Assembly: GCA_004802725.1 (NCBI GenBank)
Contig: SGPM01000085.1
Location: 25,415 to 89,414, forward strand
Direction: 5' to 3'
Length of the DNA stretch: 64,000 nt
Source: Antrodiella citrinella
Lineage: Eukaryota; Basidiomycota; Agaricomycetes; Polyporales; Steccherinaceae
In this document: positions 36,101 through 47,500 of the stretch, one piece after another
Layout: each line of letters begins with the position of its first letter
Numbering within the stretch: position 1 is the stretch's first letter
The notes under the pieces: model-generated
What the model was told of the DNA's origin: nothing
The model's input: only the letters and a program-made list of their open reading frames with translations
Databases searched by the model: none
Made by a program: the position numbers and the translations under genes

Positions 36101-38023
36101 CACACCCGCTCACGCGAGATGACCAATCCGCTCCTCCGAGGCCAGGTCGTCCCCGCTACGGTCTGCCCGCCTGTCCATTCCCGAACAGGGTAGGAGGTCG
36201 CCGGAAGACGAGCGGGATCCCCGGACCCCTACGTCCTACGTCGATAGAGTTTTGCTTTGGCCACGTCTCACCCTAGTTTTTGGTCTGGGTGAACCCTCTC
36301 CGACGCGCGCTGGCAGCTGAGTCCGAGTCAAATTCTGTGTGGGATTCGCCGCGGCCGTTGCGCAGTCGACGTGCCCTATTCGGTGTGCAAAAAAAAAGAG
36401 CTTGGCAGTGGCGCCGAGGTGTGAACCGCGTCCCCTTCTACTGAGTCATGCGTCGGACGTAGGATAATAAATTGGACGTCTTGGAGAAGAACTTGCTATG
36501 ACGCCTGGACGTTGACAGGATGTTGGTGGTTGTTTGGTAGGGCGGTCGTGGCGCGGTTACCTTTTAGAGCTTGGTGGCCGCTCAGCGCTGGCTGTCAAAA
36601 CGTCTAAGGACGTGTCAGCGTCCAGCGTCCACAACTATGTCTCGATCACTCGCAATCGAATCGAGGATCGACATCCTCTTCCGCACTCTCCATCGCTCGA
36701 AACTTGGTACGCGTCTTCAGGATACACTCAGGAAAATACTGACCGTGGCTTTCCGTCTCATAGTCCTTGGTTACCGTGACGTGCCAGTGACACCTTTTCT
36801 CCTCCGACCGCGACAGCCCGAACCCAAACTAAACGAGCTGCGTCGGGCAGAGGCACCTCGGCGGCGCAAACGTCACCAGCTCTACGGGTGTACAGAGTTC
36901 GATTATCGCGAAGCTCGGGGTGGTCGGGTAGGCCCGAACGCAGGGTCATACCGCTCGCTGTCAGTCCCTCCCCTCACCGGGAGGTCGACTCCTCCAAACT
37001 TCATCCGCGGCCTCGGCGGCTTCGTGTTTGAAGCTTAAGAACGCAGAAGGGCACTCGCTCGTTCCCGCCCCGACCTCGTGATACTGAGATTGAAGAATGA
37101 ATTGGGCGACACACGAGACACGTATGACGCGTGGTTGCGTTACCCCATATGTCGACTCATACCTGGTCTCGTCGTGATAGTGGATATTGGTGTGTGCTTC
37201 AGTCCGAATCTCGGTGTGGTGGTACTCTGATGCCTTTCTTGAACGTTGAAGCCCCAGGTTTCCGTGACAGACCAAATGGTATGTTATGTCGGAGGTGAGT
37301 GCTGAATCTTTTTTTTTTTGGGCAAGCGTTATCGACTCCAATCAATGTTCATCTCGTATTCCGAAACAGCTCCCCCCCCTCCGATGTCGTTGACGTGGTG
37401 ACGACCTCCGAGGTCGGCTACCCTGCAGCAACCAAAACGCATACTATGTATCGCACATGCCGCCGGGCCGTTGCGTTTCATTGGATTCACATTCATCGTG
37501 TTCCTCTTGGGGCGTGTCGGGGCTCACGCGGCGGCCACTCATCTACGTCGCCCGAACACCACCATCTCGGGCAGCTGAGCTACGCGACATTGCCATCTTA
37601 CGTTTGAGTTCGTTGTTGGTCGAGGTACCCATACATACAGGACGTGTATCCGCAGGTACTACTGCCAAGCTATCAAGCTAGAAGAACGAAGAGCTCTGAC
37701 GCGGCGGCGGAATTGGCTCGGGATGGAGCGTACCGCGTCCGAGCTCGTGGCCTTTAGAGAATCTGTGCGGGGGGTGTTGCTGCTACGCGGTATTGTGAAT
37801 CAAACCTCGATTGCACTACGACGTATACTTGCTTGTTGGCTACCAGCGAACGAACCGTTGCTCAGGCTCGGCTCCTCCTCCCCGCTCGTCATCGTCATCG
37901 GTCGGACTCGCGTATGATGGATCCGCTGCACATCTGAACATTCCCCCGTGACGCCCTCGGACCCAGGTTCGCCAGAAGAGAGTAGTATACGCGCACTCTC
38001 AGGTCCCCCGGACTGTCCAGCCT

Positions 38024-38036
38024 CCCCCCCCCCCCC
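38024..38036 (+). repeat. C13 homopolymer tract
   Basis: Thirteen consecutive C residues in non-coding DNA, preceded by CCT. The minus strand carries the G-run. Confidence 0.9.
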
Positions 38037-39172
38037 GCTCGCTCCCGAGTGGTCTTGTCGAATTCAGGTTCGTCCAATTCGTTTTCGCGTCGCTGATGAC
38101 GAGTTATCACCCCCTCCCCCTCCCTGCTTTTCCGTCTCAAGCTTCGAGATGTATTAAGCTCGTTCATGAACGGAAAAAAACAGAAAAACGCAACGACGAG
38201 GACGGACGTTCCACAACGGATCTCTGATCCCTCGCTCGAGGGTCTGCAGGGTCCTCTCCTCCCTCTTGCAGCTCGCGGCTTACTGCACACTAGAAAAACC
38301 ACCGTGCGTTCCATAGACCGTGTACCGAGAATCCGCGATGAATGTTGGTTGAGTTTGGGTTGCCGCACCGCGGCGTCTGCCCCCCCACCCTCTCCCAATA
38401 AACACTGGAGATCAAACCTGCACGGCATGAGACCCGGAGCTACGAGAGCGATTTGGGTCGTCCGGGCGGGCAATCATTGTGTTTGTGGATGCACATCATC
38501 AAGCTTCGAGATCCATCAACGCGCGATTTGTCGGACTGGGTGGCGATAGGACATCTTGTGGTCTTCCGGGAAACACGGGATCTTGGGCGGGCCCGTTTAC
38601 GATATGTGCTTCGGTGGGTCATCTCGGGGTGGGGTATACTAGCGATATCAGGTTGGCGTGCTTGAGAGTCGAGAGTCCAGAGGGGTCTGGTGAAAGTAAA
38701 TGACATTGACGTAGACGTAGCCACATGTGCGAGCGCTGTAACACTGCACACAGCTCTTCGCGTACCCATATGCCTCAGACACATGTACCAACCTCCACAT
38801 GCACCACGGAGTCCAACACCTGTTGAGAACGTAGACGTAGACGTTCTACCTTTCGACACCACACCACAACACGCGTGCGGCGTCTCCGCGTCTGTGACCC
38901 GCCCTCCCCGCCTCGGCTCCCATAAACACGCGTGTGAGGATCGTGATTGCACTGATATTCGGGCAGGAGCTGGGTCCGAGGTGAGAAAGGGATTTGCGTA
39001 TAGCGGGGTGACCCGAGGGCGGGTGACGGGCGGGCTTAGGGATCTGTCCAAAGCGTTCAGTAGCATCCCTATGACACGAACGCGCACACGGGAATTGACA
39101 TACAGCTTAGGGCTTACCAAACCTGAGCGCTGAGCCCACATCTCCATTCACGGATTCGACCCAAGGCACGCC

Positions 39173-39192
39173 ACGCACGCACGCACGCACGC
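39173..39192 (+). repeat. (ACGC)5 microsatellite
   Basis: Five exact copies of the tetranucleotide ACGC in non-coding DNA upstream of the GATA gene. Confidence 0.9.
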
Positions 39193-39742
39193 TGGTCACG
39201 CTCCCGCGAACCCCTCCACGGTCACCCTTCGATAGGAAACGTCGAAGAGAGGGTTACGACACGTAAACCCGCTTGGTGCAAGGTCTTTGCCAGCGGGGCA
39301 GCGGGAGCCTGTATTTGTTACTATGGATGGTCGGGTAAAAGACTTGCCTAGAACGGCTGGGTGGGGTGCATGCTGGTATCGTCGTGGACGTGGAGGTTTT
39401 GCTAGTTTGCTAGCTAGATGCTAAGCTAAATAGCTACTTACGAGGCGGGGGGAACATCCGTTTAACACTCTCCGTTCGGACGATCAGTCGCGTGGCTCCA
39501 TCCGGAGACAACCGCGCGCTGGGGGCATATTTGAGTTTTCGAGCTCCTCCGCTTCTCGAGGTTCCAGAAGGCTGCTTCGTTTTAAATTTCGTTTTTGTTT
39601 TGTGGGCACTTGGAGGCATTTGGGCGTGGTGTGGTCGGAGAGAACGTGTTGGGTGCGTCGCTGACGACACGCCTGGTCACGCGGTGAGAGAAGGGAAGGG
39701 GAAGCGCACGCGCGCGCCCCGCGTCCGGGTTGGGTATATGGC

Positions 39743-39751
39743 GGGGGGGGG
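39743..39751 (+). repeat. G9 homopolymer tract
   Basis: Nine G residues, then C and five more G residues, in non-coding DNA about 0.5 kb before the GATA start. Confidence 0.85.
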
Positions 39752-40249
39752 CGGGGGCGATGATACGATACGAGGTCAGAGCATGTGCGCGAGCTATAAT
39801 TTCGAACTGGTCCTTTCAAAGCACCAACGTGACCATATTGCGGACCGCGTCGCATATTTTATGTAAACATTGAGTGTAAGATTTGTTCGCGTGTCGGGAT
39901 ATGGAATTATTCGAAATTGGAGACAAGGGCAGAGAGACAGAGGATGAAGAGGTGGTTGGCAGAGGGGAGGAGGTGGTCGGCAGCGGGCAAGGAGCGTGGG
40001 TGGGAGCCAGCGCAGAGGGACCCACACTTTCGGTGCTGTATTTCCGTGTTGGGTGGACAGAGAGGCTAGGCTTAAAAAGGCAGGAGTACGGTGGTTGGTT
40101 GCCCTGGGGAGAATTTGAACCTGTGCAGGACCCGGGGAGTAGGACCCCGGACGAGTCGGAAATGGGGCGATCGGAGTGTTTTGTACAAAACTCGAATGGA
40201 ACTCTGCCTGCTGCCTCGTCTCTCTCCATCCATCCCAGCCTTCACATCC

Positions 40250-41937
40250 ATGGACCCCGTTCAGTTCGACTATACTTCCTACTCCGACGCCTCCACTCCC
40301 CGTACCCCTTCACCTGAGGATATTCGCCTCCCATACCCATCCCCGCTCAACTTCAAACCCCAGCTCGACCCCGTCACTCGCATCTTCCACCACAACCTCC
40401 ACCACGACGAGGGCATCGTCCCAGAGACTCACGCTCTCGACGCCGCACACATGTGGAACCAAGCGAACCACTTTTCTTATCCCAATGCCCCCAGCTCCCG
40501 CGCCTCCCTCCTCGACGAGCTCTACGACCACGACATCCCCGAGCACTCTGTACACCATGACGTCTACCTCGACCACCACCAGCAGATGCACCACCCGAAC
40601 AGCCACCACCACCACTCCGCCGACCCCCAGTACCACACCGGAAACTGGTCAGCTATAACCCACGGCGACCACCACATGAACCAGCGCCACCTTCACGACA
40701 TCGTCATGCACCGCAGAGCCACCTTCCCGTCCGTTCGTCAGGACAGGCAAGACCTCATCCCATACCCAAACCACCCCTTCATGCCCAGCGACCAGGACTC
40801 CCTCACCGGCTCCCCCTACAGCTCCCGTCCCGGCACCGTCTACGGAGAGCCGCTCTCCATGGACGGCTCCCCCCATTTCTCCCACCACCTCGACGAGCCG
40901 TTCGCCCACTCTGTCCCCATGTCCTCGCCACACCCCATGTACGACCACATTGACGGTATCAAGACTGAAGACTCTGCGCCTGTCATCGTCCCTTCCCAAA
41001 CCGCCTACTGCCGTCCGCCTTCCGCGGGCATGCACCCCCTTCCCTGCCTCTCGCCACACGCCGGTCTCCTCGTCCAGCACACGGACGACGCCGCTTCCAA
41101 GGAGACGCAGTACCTTCGCAGGCGCTGTTTCAATTGCCACACCACCGAGCCGCCCAGCTGGCGCCGCTCCACGCTCAATCCCGGCAAGATCGTCTGCAAC
41201 AAGTGCGGTCTTTACGAACGCACGCACCTGCGGCCGAGACCTCTCCGCTTCGACGAACTCCGGGCCGGCAGCAAGACGAGGAAGCAACCCAAAGTCGGTG
41301 GAAGCCCGAAGGTCGGCAAGCTCACGCAGATGGTCAAGAAGGAGCCCCGCGATGGTGAGCCCGAAGCCATGCAGAGACGAGGCTCCGTGTCTTCCTCATC
41401 CGCTTCTTCCGTTGGCGCGACGAGCGACTGGGACGACAATGGTGAGCGCAAAGCAGCCACGTCTTCACCCCAACCGAACGCTAACGAAGATGCGTCATCG
41501 TTGTAGTCTCAACGTATTCCTCCGGCTCCGCGCCGCCGTCCTCCTTCAATTCGCCAGCCGTATCCTCCTTCTCCATTCCCCGTGATCCCAACTCGCAGTC
41601 GCCCCAGCTCCTTCCCCGTGACGGCGGCATTCGCCTCCCGAAGGCGCCACTCTCCGATATCGCCATGCAGCAGCAGCTGTCTCAATCGCCGCCTTCGCAC
41701 TCGGCAGTGCCTCCGACGCCGAGAAAGTCGGCCACCGCTCCCACGCCGTTCTACCAGCAGCAGCCAGGGACCGAGTTCTTCCGGCGCGACGCGCCCGCAC
41801 AGCAGGACATGCAGCTTCCCGAGGTGACAGGGTGGCAGAGCGTGCCGTTGACAGATTTGGCGCCGCAAGATGCTAACGGTGCGGCGGTGAACAAGGCGCG
41901 CAGTAACAGCTTGCTGCAGAAGCCGGTGGCTGCGTGA
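40250..41937 (+). CDS. GATA-type zinc-finger transcription factor
   Basis: Two exons (40250-41441, 41507-41937) give 540 residues. One type IVb-like GATA finger at about residues 294-318 has C-x2-C-x17-C-x2-C spacing: CFNCHTTEPPSWRRSTLNPG, then IVCNKCGLYERTH followed by the basic LRPRPLRF. It binds DNA sites containing GATA. The N-terminal 280 residues are His/Pro/Ser-rich, with a long histidine-dense part (HHQQMHHPNSHHHH). After the finger comes a basic patch (KTRKQPK, KVGKLTQMVKKEP), and the C-terminus is Gln/Pro/Ser-rich. The start is ATG 40250 (MDPVQFDYTSYSD), chosen because the upstream frame is not protein-like; a CT-rich leader directly precedes it. There is one finger only and no PAS domain, so it is not a white-collar protein. 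Which pathway it controls (nitrogen, iron, development) cannot be told. It stands alone between gene-poor flanks. Confidence 0.93.
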
Positions 41938-42540
41938 GCGTGGAGCGTCATGAACGGACTCGGGTTTCTCCAGGCGGTTGGATCCATCTCTCCTCCTTCC
42001 TGGATTTGTGTGTACACTCGCAGGGCACCCACGACGCTCGACATTTAGACTTTCATTCGCGTGTTGCTTATCCTCCCCACCTTGTCTTGCGACTTTTGGC
42101 CGTCCTTTGTGTTTTTTATTACGTTGATCTTTGTCCTGTTTATACTTTTCCCTTTCTTCTCTTCGCCTCGCCCTTTCATACCCGCCCATTACCCTCGGTT
42201 GTACCAAACGCCATATTCCCCTCCCGAGCACTATAACCTGTTTTGTTTCTTGTTCTTTCTTTCGTTTCGGTCCTCTCGGCTTCGTTTTATCTATTCGCGC
42301 ATGCCATGCAGCCCCCCAAAATCTGTTTTATGTCTCGTAGCAACTCTTCCTCATCGCATCACGTCTCTTCTCTCTCTCTGGCTCCTCTGTGTCTCGTATA
42401 TCCCGCGCTTCGACAACCCAAACACCTATTTACCCATTGTACTCTTTCAACTCACTCACTCACGCTCACATTCCTCAATACCACCCACCGTCCCCTCCTT
42501 TTTTGACTCTTGTATTACTCGACGGTTGCGTAGTTAGTTA
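41938..42540 (+). other. Pyrimidine-rich 3' flank of the GATA gene
   Basis: About 500 bp (from ~42050) are strongly C/T-rich on the plus strand, with runs such as CTTTCTTCTCTTCGCCTCGC and CTCTTCTCTCTCTCTGGC. The low stop density leaves a 158-codon frame (42061-42537) that looks like a composition artefact. Most likely a long 3' UTR. Confidence 0.5.
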
Positions 42541-42950
42541 GTATTAGGTAGTTGCACTTCCTCCTCTCTCCATACCAGTGCGGATGTTTTGCTTGCAAGA
42601 ATATATCAGATATAAAGAGGAACTGTATGCACGTCTGCGTCTGCTGTGCTGGGCTGGTGACTATTGCATGCGACTGAACATGAGAGGAAGTTGGGAAAAG
42701 CTCCAGCTTGGGCAACGTGAACAGTGATGATGATAACGTTAGATCGCAGATGGCGCGAACGTAAAGCGTCGACGACGACGTCGCGCGCGGGAGAAGGAAG
42801 CGTGCGTGCATCTCGTGCCATCTTCCCCTCACGAAACAGGGGGCTGTGTACAGCTGTGCTTGCTTCGAAGTTGTGTAGCACTCACTTACTATCCACACAC
42901 CCACGAATTCCAAGTGAGATGAAACGGCAACAAACCTTGCAATTTTACGT

Positions 42951-42961
42951 CCCCCCCCCCC
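42951..42961 (+). repeat. C11 homopolymer tract
   Basis: Eleven consecutive C residues in non-coding DNA. Confidence 0.9.
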
Positions 42962-43204
42962 GTCGATGCCCAGTGTCCGACACCCACCCCATCTAGACTT
43001 TTTGACCGGTGCCGTGCGTGATCTCCTCCGGCCGCCATCTGCCAGTGCCAGTGCCAGATGTCCAGTCCGTGAAAGAACGTTTACTTACATTGTACTTCGA
43101 TCTGAGGCAGAACCGGGGGCAGGGGGAGGCCTGGAGGGCAGTCAAACGTGGTACGCCACACACAGCCTGTTTGTGAAGTTGTAATATGTTCGATGCGTCC
43201 CACG

Positions 43205-43218
43205 CCCCCCCCCCCCCC
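43205..43218 (+). repeat. C14 homopolymer tract
   Basis: Fourteen consecutive C residues, the longest homopolymer noticed in the window. Confidence 0.9.
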
Positions 43219-43292
43219 GAGCTTGTAGGTTTGAGAGTTGAGGGTTGAAAGCGTGAAAGCGTGAGTCCGTGACCCGCCCTCCCTCTGGCACT

Positions 43293-43320
43293 CGGAGTCG
43301 GGAGTCGGGAGTCGGGGGGG
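43293..43320 (+). repeat. GGGAGTC heptamer repeats, possible G-quadruplex
   Basis: Tandem GGAGTC/GGGAGTC units end in a run of seven G residues. Four or more G-runs with loops of 4 bases or fewer meet the usual G-quadruplex pattern on the plus strand. Confidence 0.6.
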
Positions 43321-43782
43321 ACCGAGGCGGAGGCGGTGTTTCTCCAGTCCAAGTGTAATTTTACTTGCATGGGTTCGGTCGGTGAGGGTGCGTAGAGAAG
43401 CTTAAGGGCATCGGGTTGCCATCCAGACCGAGGACTCGGAGGCGGGGAGGGGAGCGGCCCCCGCTCCCGGGCCCTCGACAATCACTGCAACTGCTGTACC
43501 GGCTTCAATGTATTCGGATGTACTTGGGGGGACATCGTATCGTAGTGAGGTTCTCCCGATGCTTCACTTCCGAATTCCAATAGTGTGTGTTGACCTATCA
43601 TATATCATGATCAAGGAGGAAGGCAGGTTTGAGAAGGCGGAGGAGCCTGAGTTCTGTCTCAGCCAACCTGTGGAATGGCGGTCCGTCTGCCCACACCGCT
43701 TCAAAAACCCCTCCTCCCTTCTTGGCAGCGCTAGCCCCAACTCGTTGTGAGATCGTTGGTAGGTGGTGGCCCGGGAGATAGA

Positions 43783-43807
43783 CTTTTTTCGTTTTTCGTT
43801 TTTCGTC
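43783..43807 (+). repeat. TTTTTCG tandem repeats
   Basis: Three to four units of T5-6 CG in a row in non-coding DNA. T6GGG units follow about 50 bp later (about 43843-43864). Confidence 0.75.
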
Positions 43808-44491
43808 GCAGACTCGCAGCAGGGTCCCGACCGTTCCGAGCAGGGTTTTTTGGGTTTTTTGGGCGGGGCCGGTGACATGAGAGGGGTTGACAGCGCCGTC
43901 TCCGGTCTCTTTCTAGATCTCAACTGCTCCCAGTGCACGATACAAGCACTACCTGTGACACTTCTTTGAAATGCAAGTCTCGGACTCGGAGGCCACGTAT
44001 GCTCTTACTGCCTCAAGTTGCAAGTTGCAAAAGACCGGTCAATTCAGTTCCGTGTTCTACAACGTTCAAATGTTGTCCTCGCATCGCTAGCAAAGCTGCT
44101 GTACAGTTCTCGTTACCATAGTTCCTGCAACGTACCGTCCGCAATACCAACGCACCCCTGAAGCTGGGAAGCTCAGAATTGGACCGCCGGCGTGGCGTTA
44201 CCCTAGCTCCAAGCCATTGGAATTCGAATTCGAAAAAAAAAAAGGAATGCACAGCACAGTTTTTACTTCATCCGTGTGGCGTGTGGAGAGCAGCAGCGCG
44301 TTGACAGGAATTGGTCTGCGAGTTTTCCTGGCCTCCGCCGGCAAGTGGGAGAGGAGAGAAACAACTTCGGAACACGTGTCCCGGGGTCGACCCTTAGGTA
44401 GGGAGGGAGGTGTGGGCGAGCCTGCAGGATGTAGCGCTATGTTGTACCAATAACATATTTCGAACCGCATCCGGGGCCTCTGTATGCAGTA

Positions 44492-44511
44492 TGAGCACGA
44501 GCACGAGCACG
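44492..44511 (+). repeat. (GAGCAC)3 hexanucleotide repeat
   Basis: Three exact GAGCAC units plus a partial fourth in non-coding DNA. Confidence 0.75.
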
Positions 44512-47500
44512 AACGTGTGGCATCCACGCATGCACATGAGTATCTTCACCGCCTCCGCCTGGATTATTTTGCTTCACAGAAAGAAAAAGACTCAACGCTT
44601 GACGGGGGTAAGTAAAAGCACGATAAACGCCACGAAATAAAGCTACTTAACGGATGATGATGGAAGGTATGTGTTTGAGAGGTGCTTGTGCTAGCGGGTT
44701 TCGTAGTGCAGGGTGGTCGGAGTGGATTAGAGATTGCGGTTGAGATATCACAGCGGCCCCACGTCATTGCGCCGGTTTTGCAATTACTAGCGTGATCCAT
44801 CTCCGGGGTAGGGCCTAGGTGCCAAGCTCAAGATACGGAAGCTGCACACCGTCGGTTTCGGGTGCGACGGATAGCTATAAAGCAACCAGACGTTAACAAA
44901 CATCGTAATATGACGACAGCTGCGACATACCTTGCGATGGCCACTCTAAGAACGAATACGCGTTTCTGGTAGCCTCGTGGCCCACCTCATGTCCGCAACC
45001 TCCGTTCGTCTCCTCTGATACACCCATCCCTCATCCCCACGAGGCCCGCTACTTGCAGATCCCTACAGCTGCGCGGATAACGGACGCCAGCCCTCCCGTG
45101 TTCTCGGATGGGATGGGCGACAAGGGAAAGAGGCAGCCACCATCAATTTTGATCTCTGACTGCAACAGAAAACACCACCACCCCGTCAATTGAAATTTCA
45201 AACTTCTTGATCGCATTCCTCTGGTGAACGGCGGCGTGACGACGAGATCTGCGACTTGCCATCGATAAGGATAAGACATGTGTAGATCTTCTTTCTTCAC
45301 CGGTCAACGCTTACTGAAACCTTGGGCGAACATTGAAACAACTCGACGTCGGAGCGCTGAGCTTCATGGATATTGACGCGATGTTCGAGGGGAGATAAGC
45401 CAGTATCTTGACAGAACGCAGAGCAACATCTTGGTTTTCTTGAATGTACCCTACCGGTCATGGGGACACGGACAGATCTCGAAGCCCGCCTGCGGAGGTG
45501 CCTGCGGTCTTGGTATTGTAAACCGAGTCGTCGCCATTGCAATCTATAATGTGCAGCAAGAGCCTAGATGCCGCCATAGAGGGGATCAGCTGAGTTGCAT
45601 GTTCGAATAAGGAACCACTGTCCGGGGTAAAGTGTTTGGCCATGGGTCAACTGGGATGCGGCTGCTCGTGCATCGCCTCGACACACGTGGTGGGAACTGC
45701 AGACGCGTCGCGGAGGTTGGAACGAAGAGATATGCTCGCCCGTCGGACGGTCGATGAGTACACGGCGATCCCTTGCCAGGCAGCGGTGGGGTTGGCGTCA
45801 CCGATGCACCTTTGCTCGATGGTACCGCGGCGGAAGCAATATTAAGATGTTGCTCGACGACCATTGGATTTCCGGACAAATCGGAGTGGAGTACGCGCAC
45901 TCTCTCAGCTACTACGGATGCCGTCCCCCCGTCACAACCGGCCGATTAATACCGCAAGAGTAATCGTATCGCCGTACGAGCACTTAGGTCCACAGACGTA
46001 GGTCGGAACATGCAGTACACAGCCGTCCGCCACGGCTACGAAATGTTTCATGATCAGGCATGATACCGATAGCAATTGGCAAGACTTACATACACACCAC
46101 CAAGATGGAGATGGGACAGGAGGACAGGAACGTGGCTGGTACAGTTGTGGCTACTTGGAGTTGTGACAATTATTGATCGTCCTCCACCGGGGCTGACAGA
46201 GATCTGCGATCTAAAGTCGATAACTTGTCTGAAGGATCAAAGTTCAATAACGAGAACCTCCGAGTCCTCTCGTGCTCTCCTTTGCCATTCCATCCCGGGC
46301 TTTTGTCGCTGTTATCTCCGTTGATTTGCAAGGAAGCCGCTGCCAGGATTCTTCTGAAGTTCTATGTAGACATCACATTCGATCCGGCGCAACCTGGGGT
46401 ACGAGGATCTGTCAAAATCGAACGGACGTCTGTTAAAAGACGACACATTGCGAGTAGCGATCGGAGAATCTTGGAAGACTATCAAGTGGGTTGATGTCCT
46501 TGATGGGGGACGATCGCTGGGCCTATGGTAGCCGGTGCCCAACTTGAATATTTGAATCCAGAGCCCGCGTCGACCTGCACAAATTGGCCTGGGGACAGAA
46601 AAAGGAAATCTTGATGAGCATGCGCATGTTCGTGCACGTCAAGTTGTGAACGAGCTGGTATATGGAGATAAGCTTTACAAAGCTGCATTTGGATGTGCGT
46701 CGGGTATCGGAATGCTCTCCTGCCTATACTCATGACAGCTTGCGTGTCTATCGTGCTTGTGTGTTTATATGGCTTGCGTGCTCGCACAATCACGGTGATC
46801 GTTGCTCCGTAGACGGTCGGCGGGCTAGATTGGAGTTGGAATTGAGGAAAGAGAGCCCGACAGATCGACTTCCAGGAGCTTCAAGCTTGCCAAGGCTGAG
46901 TTGTATTCCGTTGACCCTCAAGGATCTGCGCGTGTTGTCTTGTAGTAGATGGTGTAGGGACTGTGCATGTAGGCGATGACGAGGTACTTCGCGTCCGTGC
47001 ATGAATGGATTATGCATATGACGAGCAATCGCGAGGGTAGATACCATGCTCGGCGGATCTAGTGTCGTGTCTGGGGGAGGCTTCATTCATCATATTTCCA
47101 GTCATTCGTTGTACGACGCATGACGGGCACTTACCGTGGTTCCTACGAGGGAGCTTCATCGAGCCATCCAGAGATGTCCATTGTGGAGATAGGTTCAGAT
47201 AACTCACGACACCATGCTGGCAACATCACGACGCCGCCACGACCGTGTCTGGGCCAGTCATGATGATATGCCGGATGTATCGCATCGTCGCAACTCCACA
47301 TTCACCGTCGACAACGAAAGGGAATGCGGGACCTGGGCTGTGGACGATGCGAATATACGCATGAACCGCGATGATGGCACCCAAGTTTGTGAGCAATGAA
47401 GCGCCTGGCAGTGCCAAATAGGGAGGAAGGGCCAGGAGTGCATCACCCGATCGAGCTGTGGGGAGAGGTCCGAGCTCATTTCTGTTCATTTGTCATCCTG

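Larger units (their letters stand above)
33150..40249. other. Gene-poor stretch upstream of the GATA gene, rich in simple repeats
   Basis: 7.1 kb without a supportable gene. ORFs of 100-235 codons occur on both strands (for example 38440-39147 on -, 36571-37038 on +), but they overlap each other and lack motifs. Homopolymer and simple-repeat tracts are present (C-run at 38024, ACGC repeat at 39173, G-run at 39743). The segment just before the GATA start (about 40200-40249) is pyrimidine-rich. The stretch probably includes the GATA promoter and leader. A small lineage-specific gene cannot be excluded. Confidence 0.4.

Noticed and set aside
36571..37038. 155-codon ORF (inner ATG near 36636) in the GATA upstream region
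   Set aside because: Arg-rich with no motif and no conserved pattern; kept only as a possible lineage-specific gene.
38440..39147. 235-codon minus-strand ORF
   Set aside because: Overlaps an equally open plus-strand frame and carries no family motif.
40110..40130. Reverse B-box-like GAATTTGAACC upstream of the GATA gene
   Set aside because: Flanking bases do not form a T-stem or acceptor stem.
40649..41287. 212-codon ORF antisense to the GATA gene
   Set aside because: Mirror of GC-rich coding DNA; the plus strand has the diagnostic zinc finger.
42061..42537. 158-codon plus-strand ORF after the GATA gene
   Set aside because: Composition is that of translated C/T-rich DNA (Leu, Pro, Ser, Phe); probably the 3' UTR.
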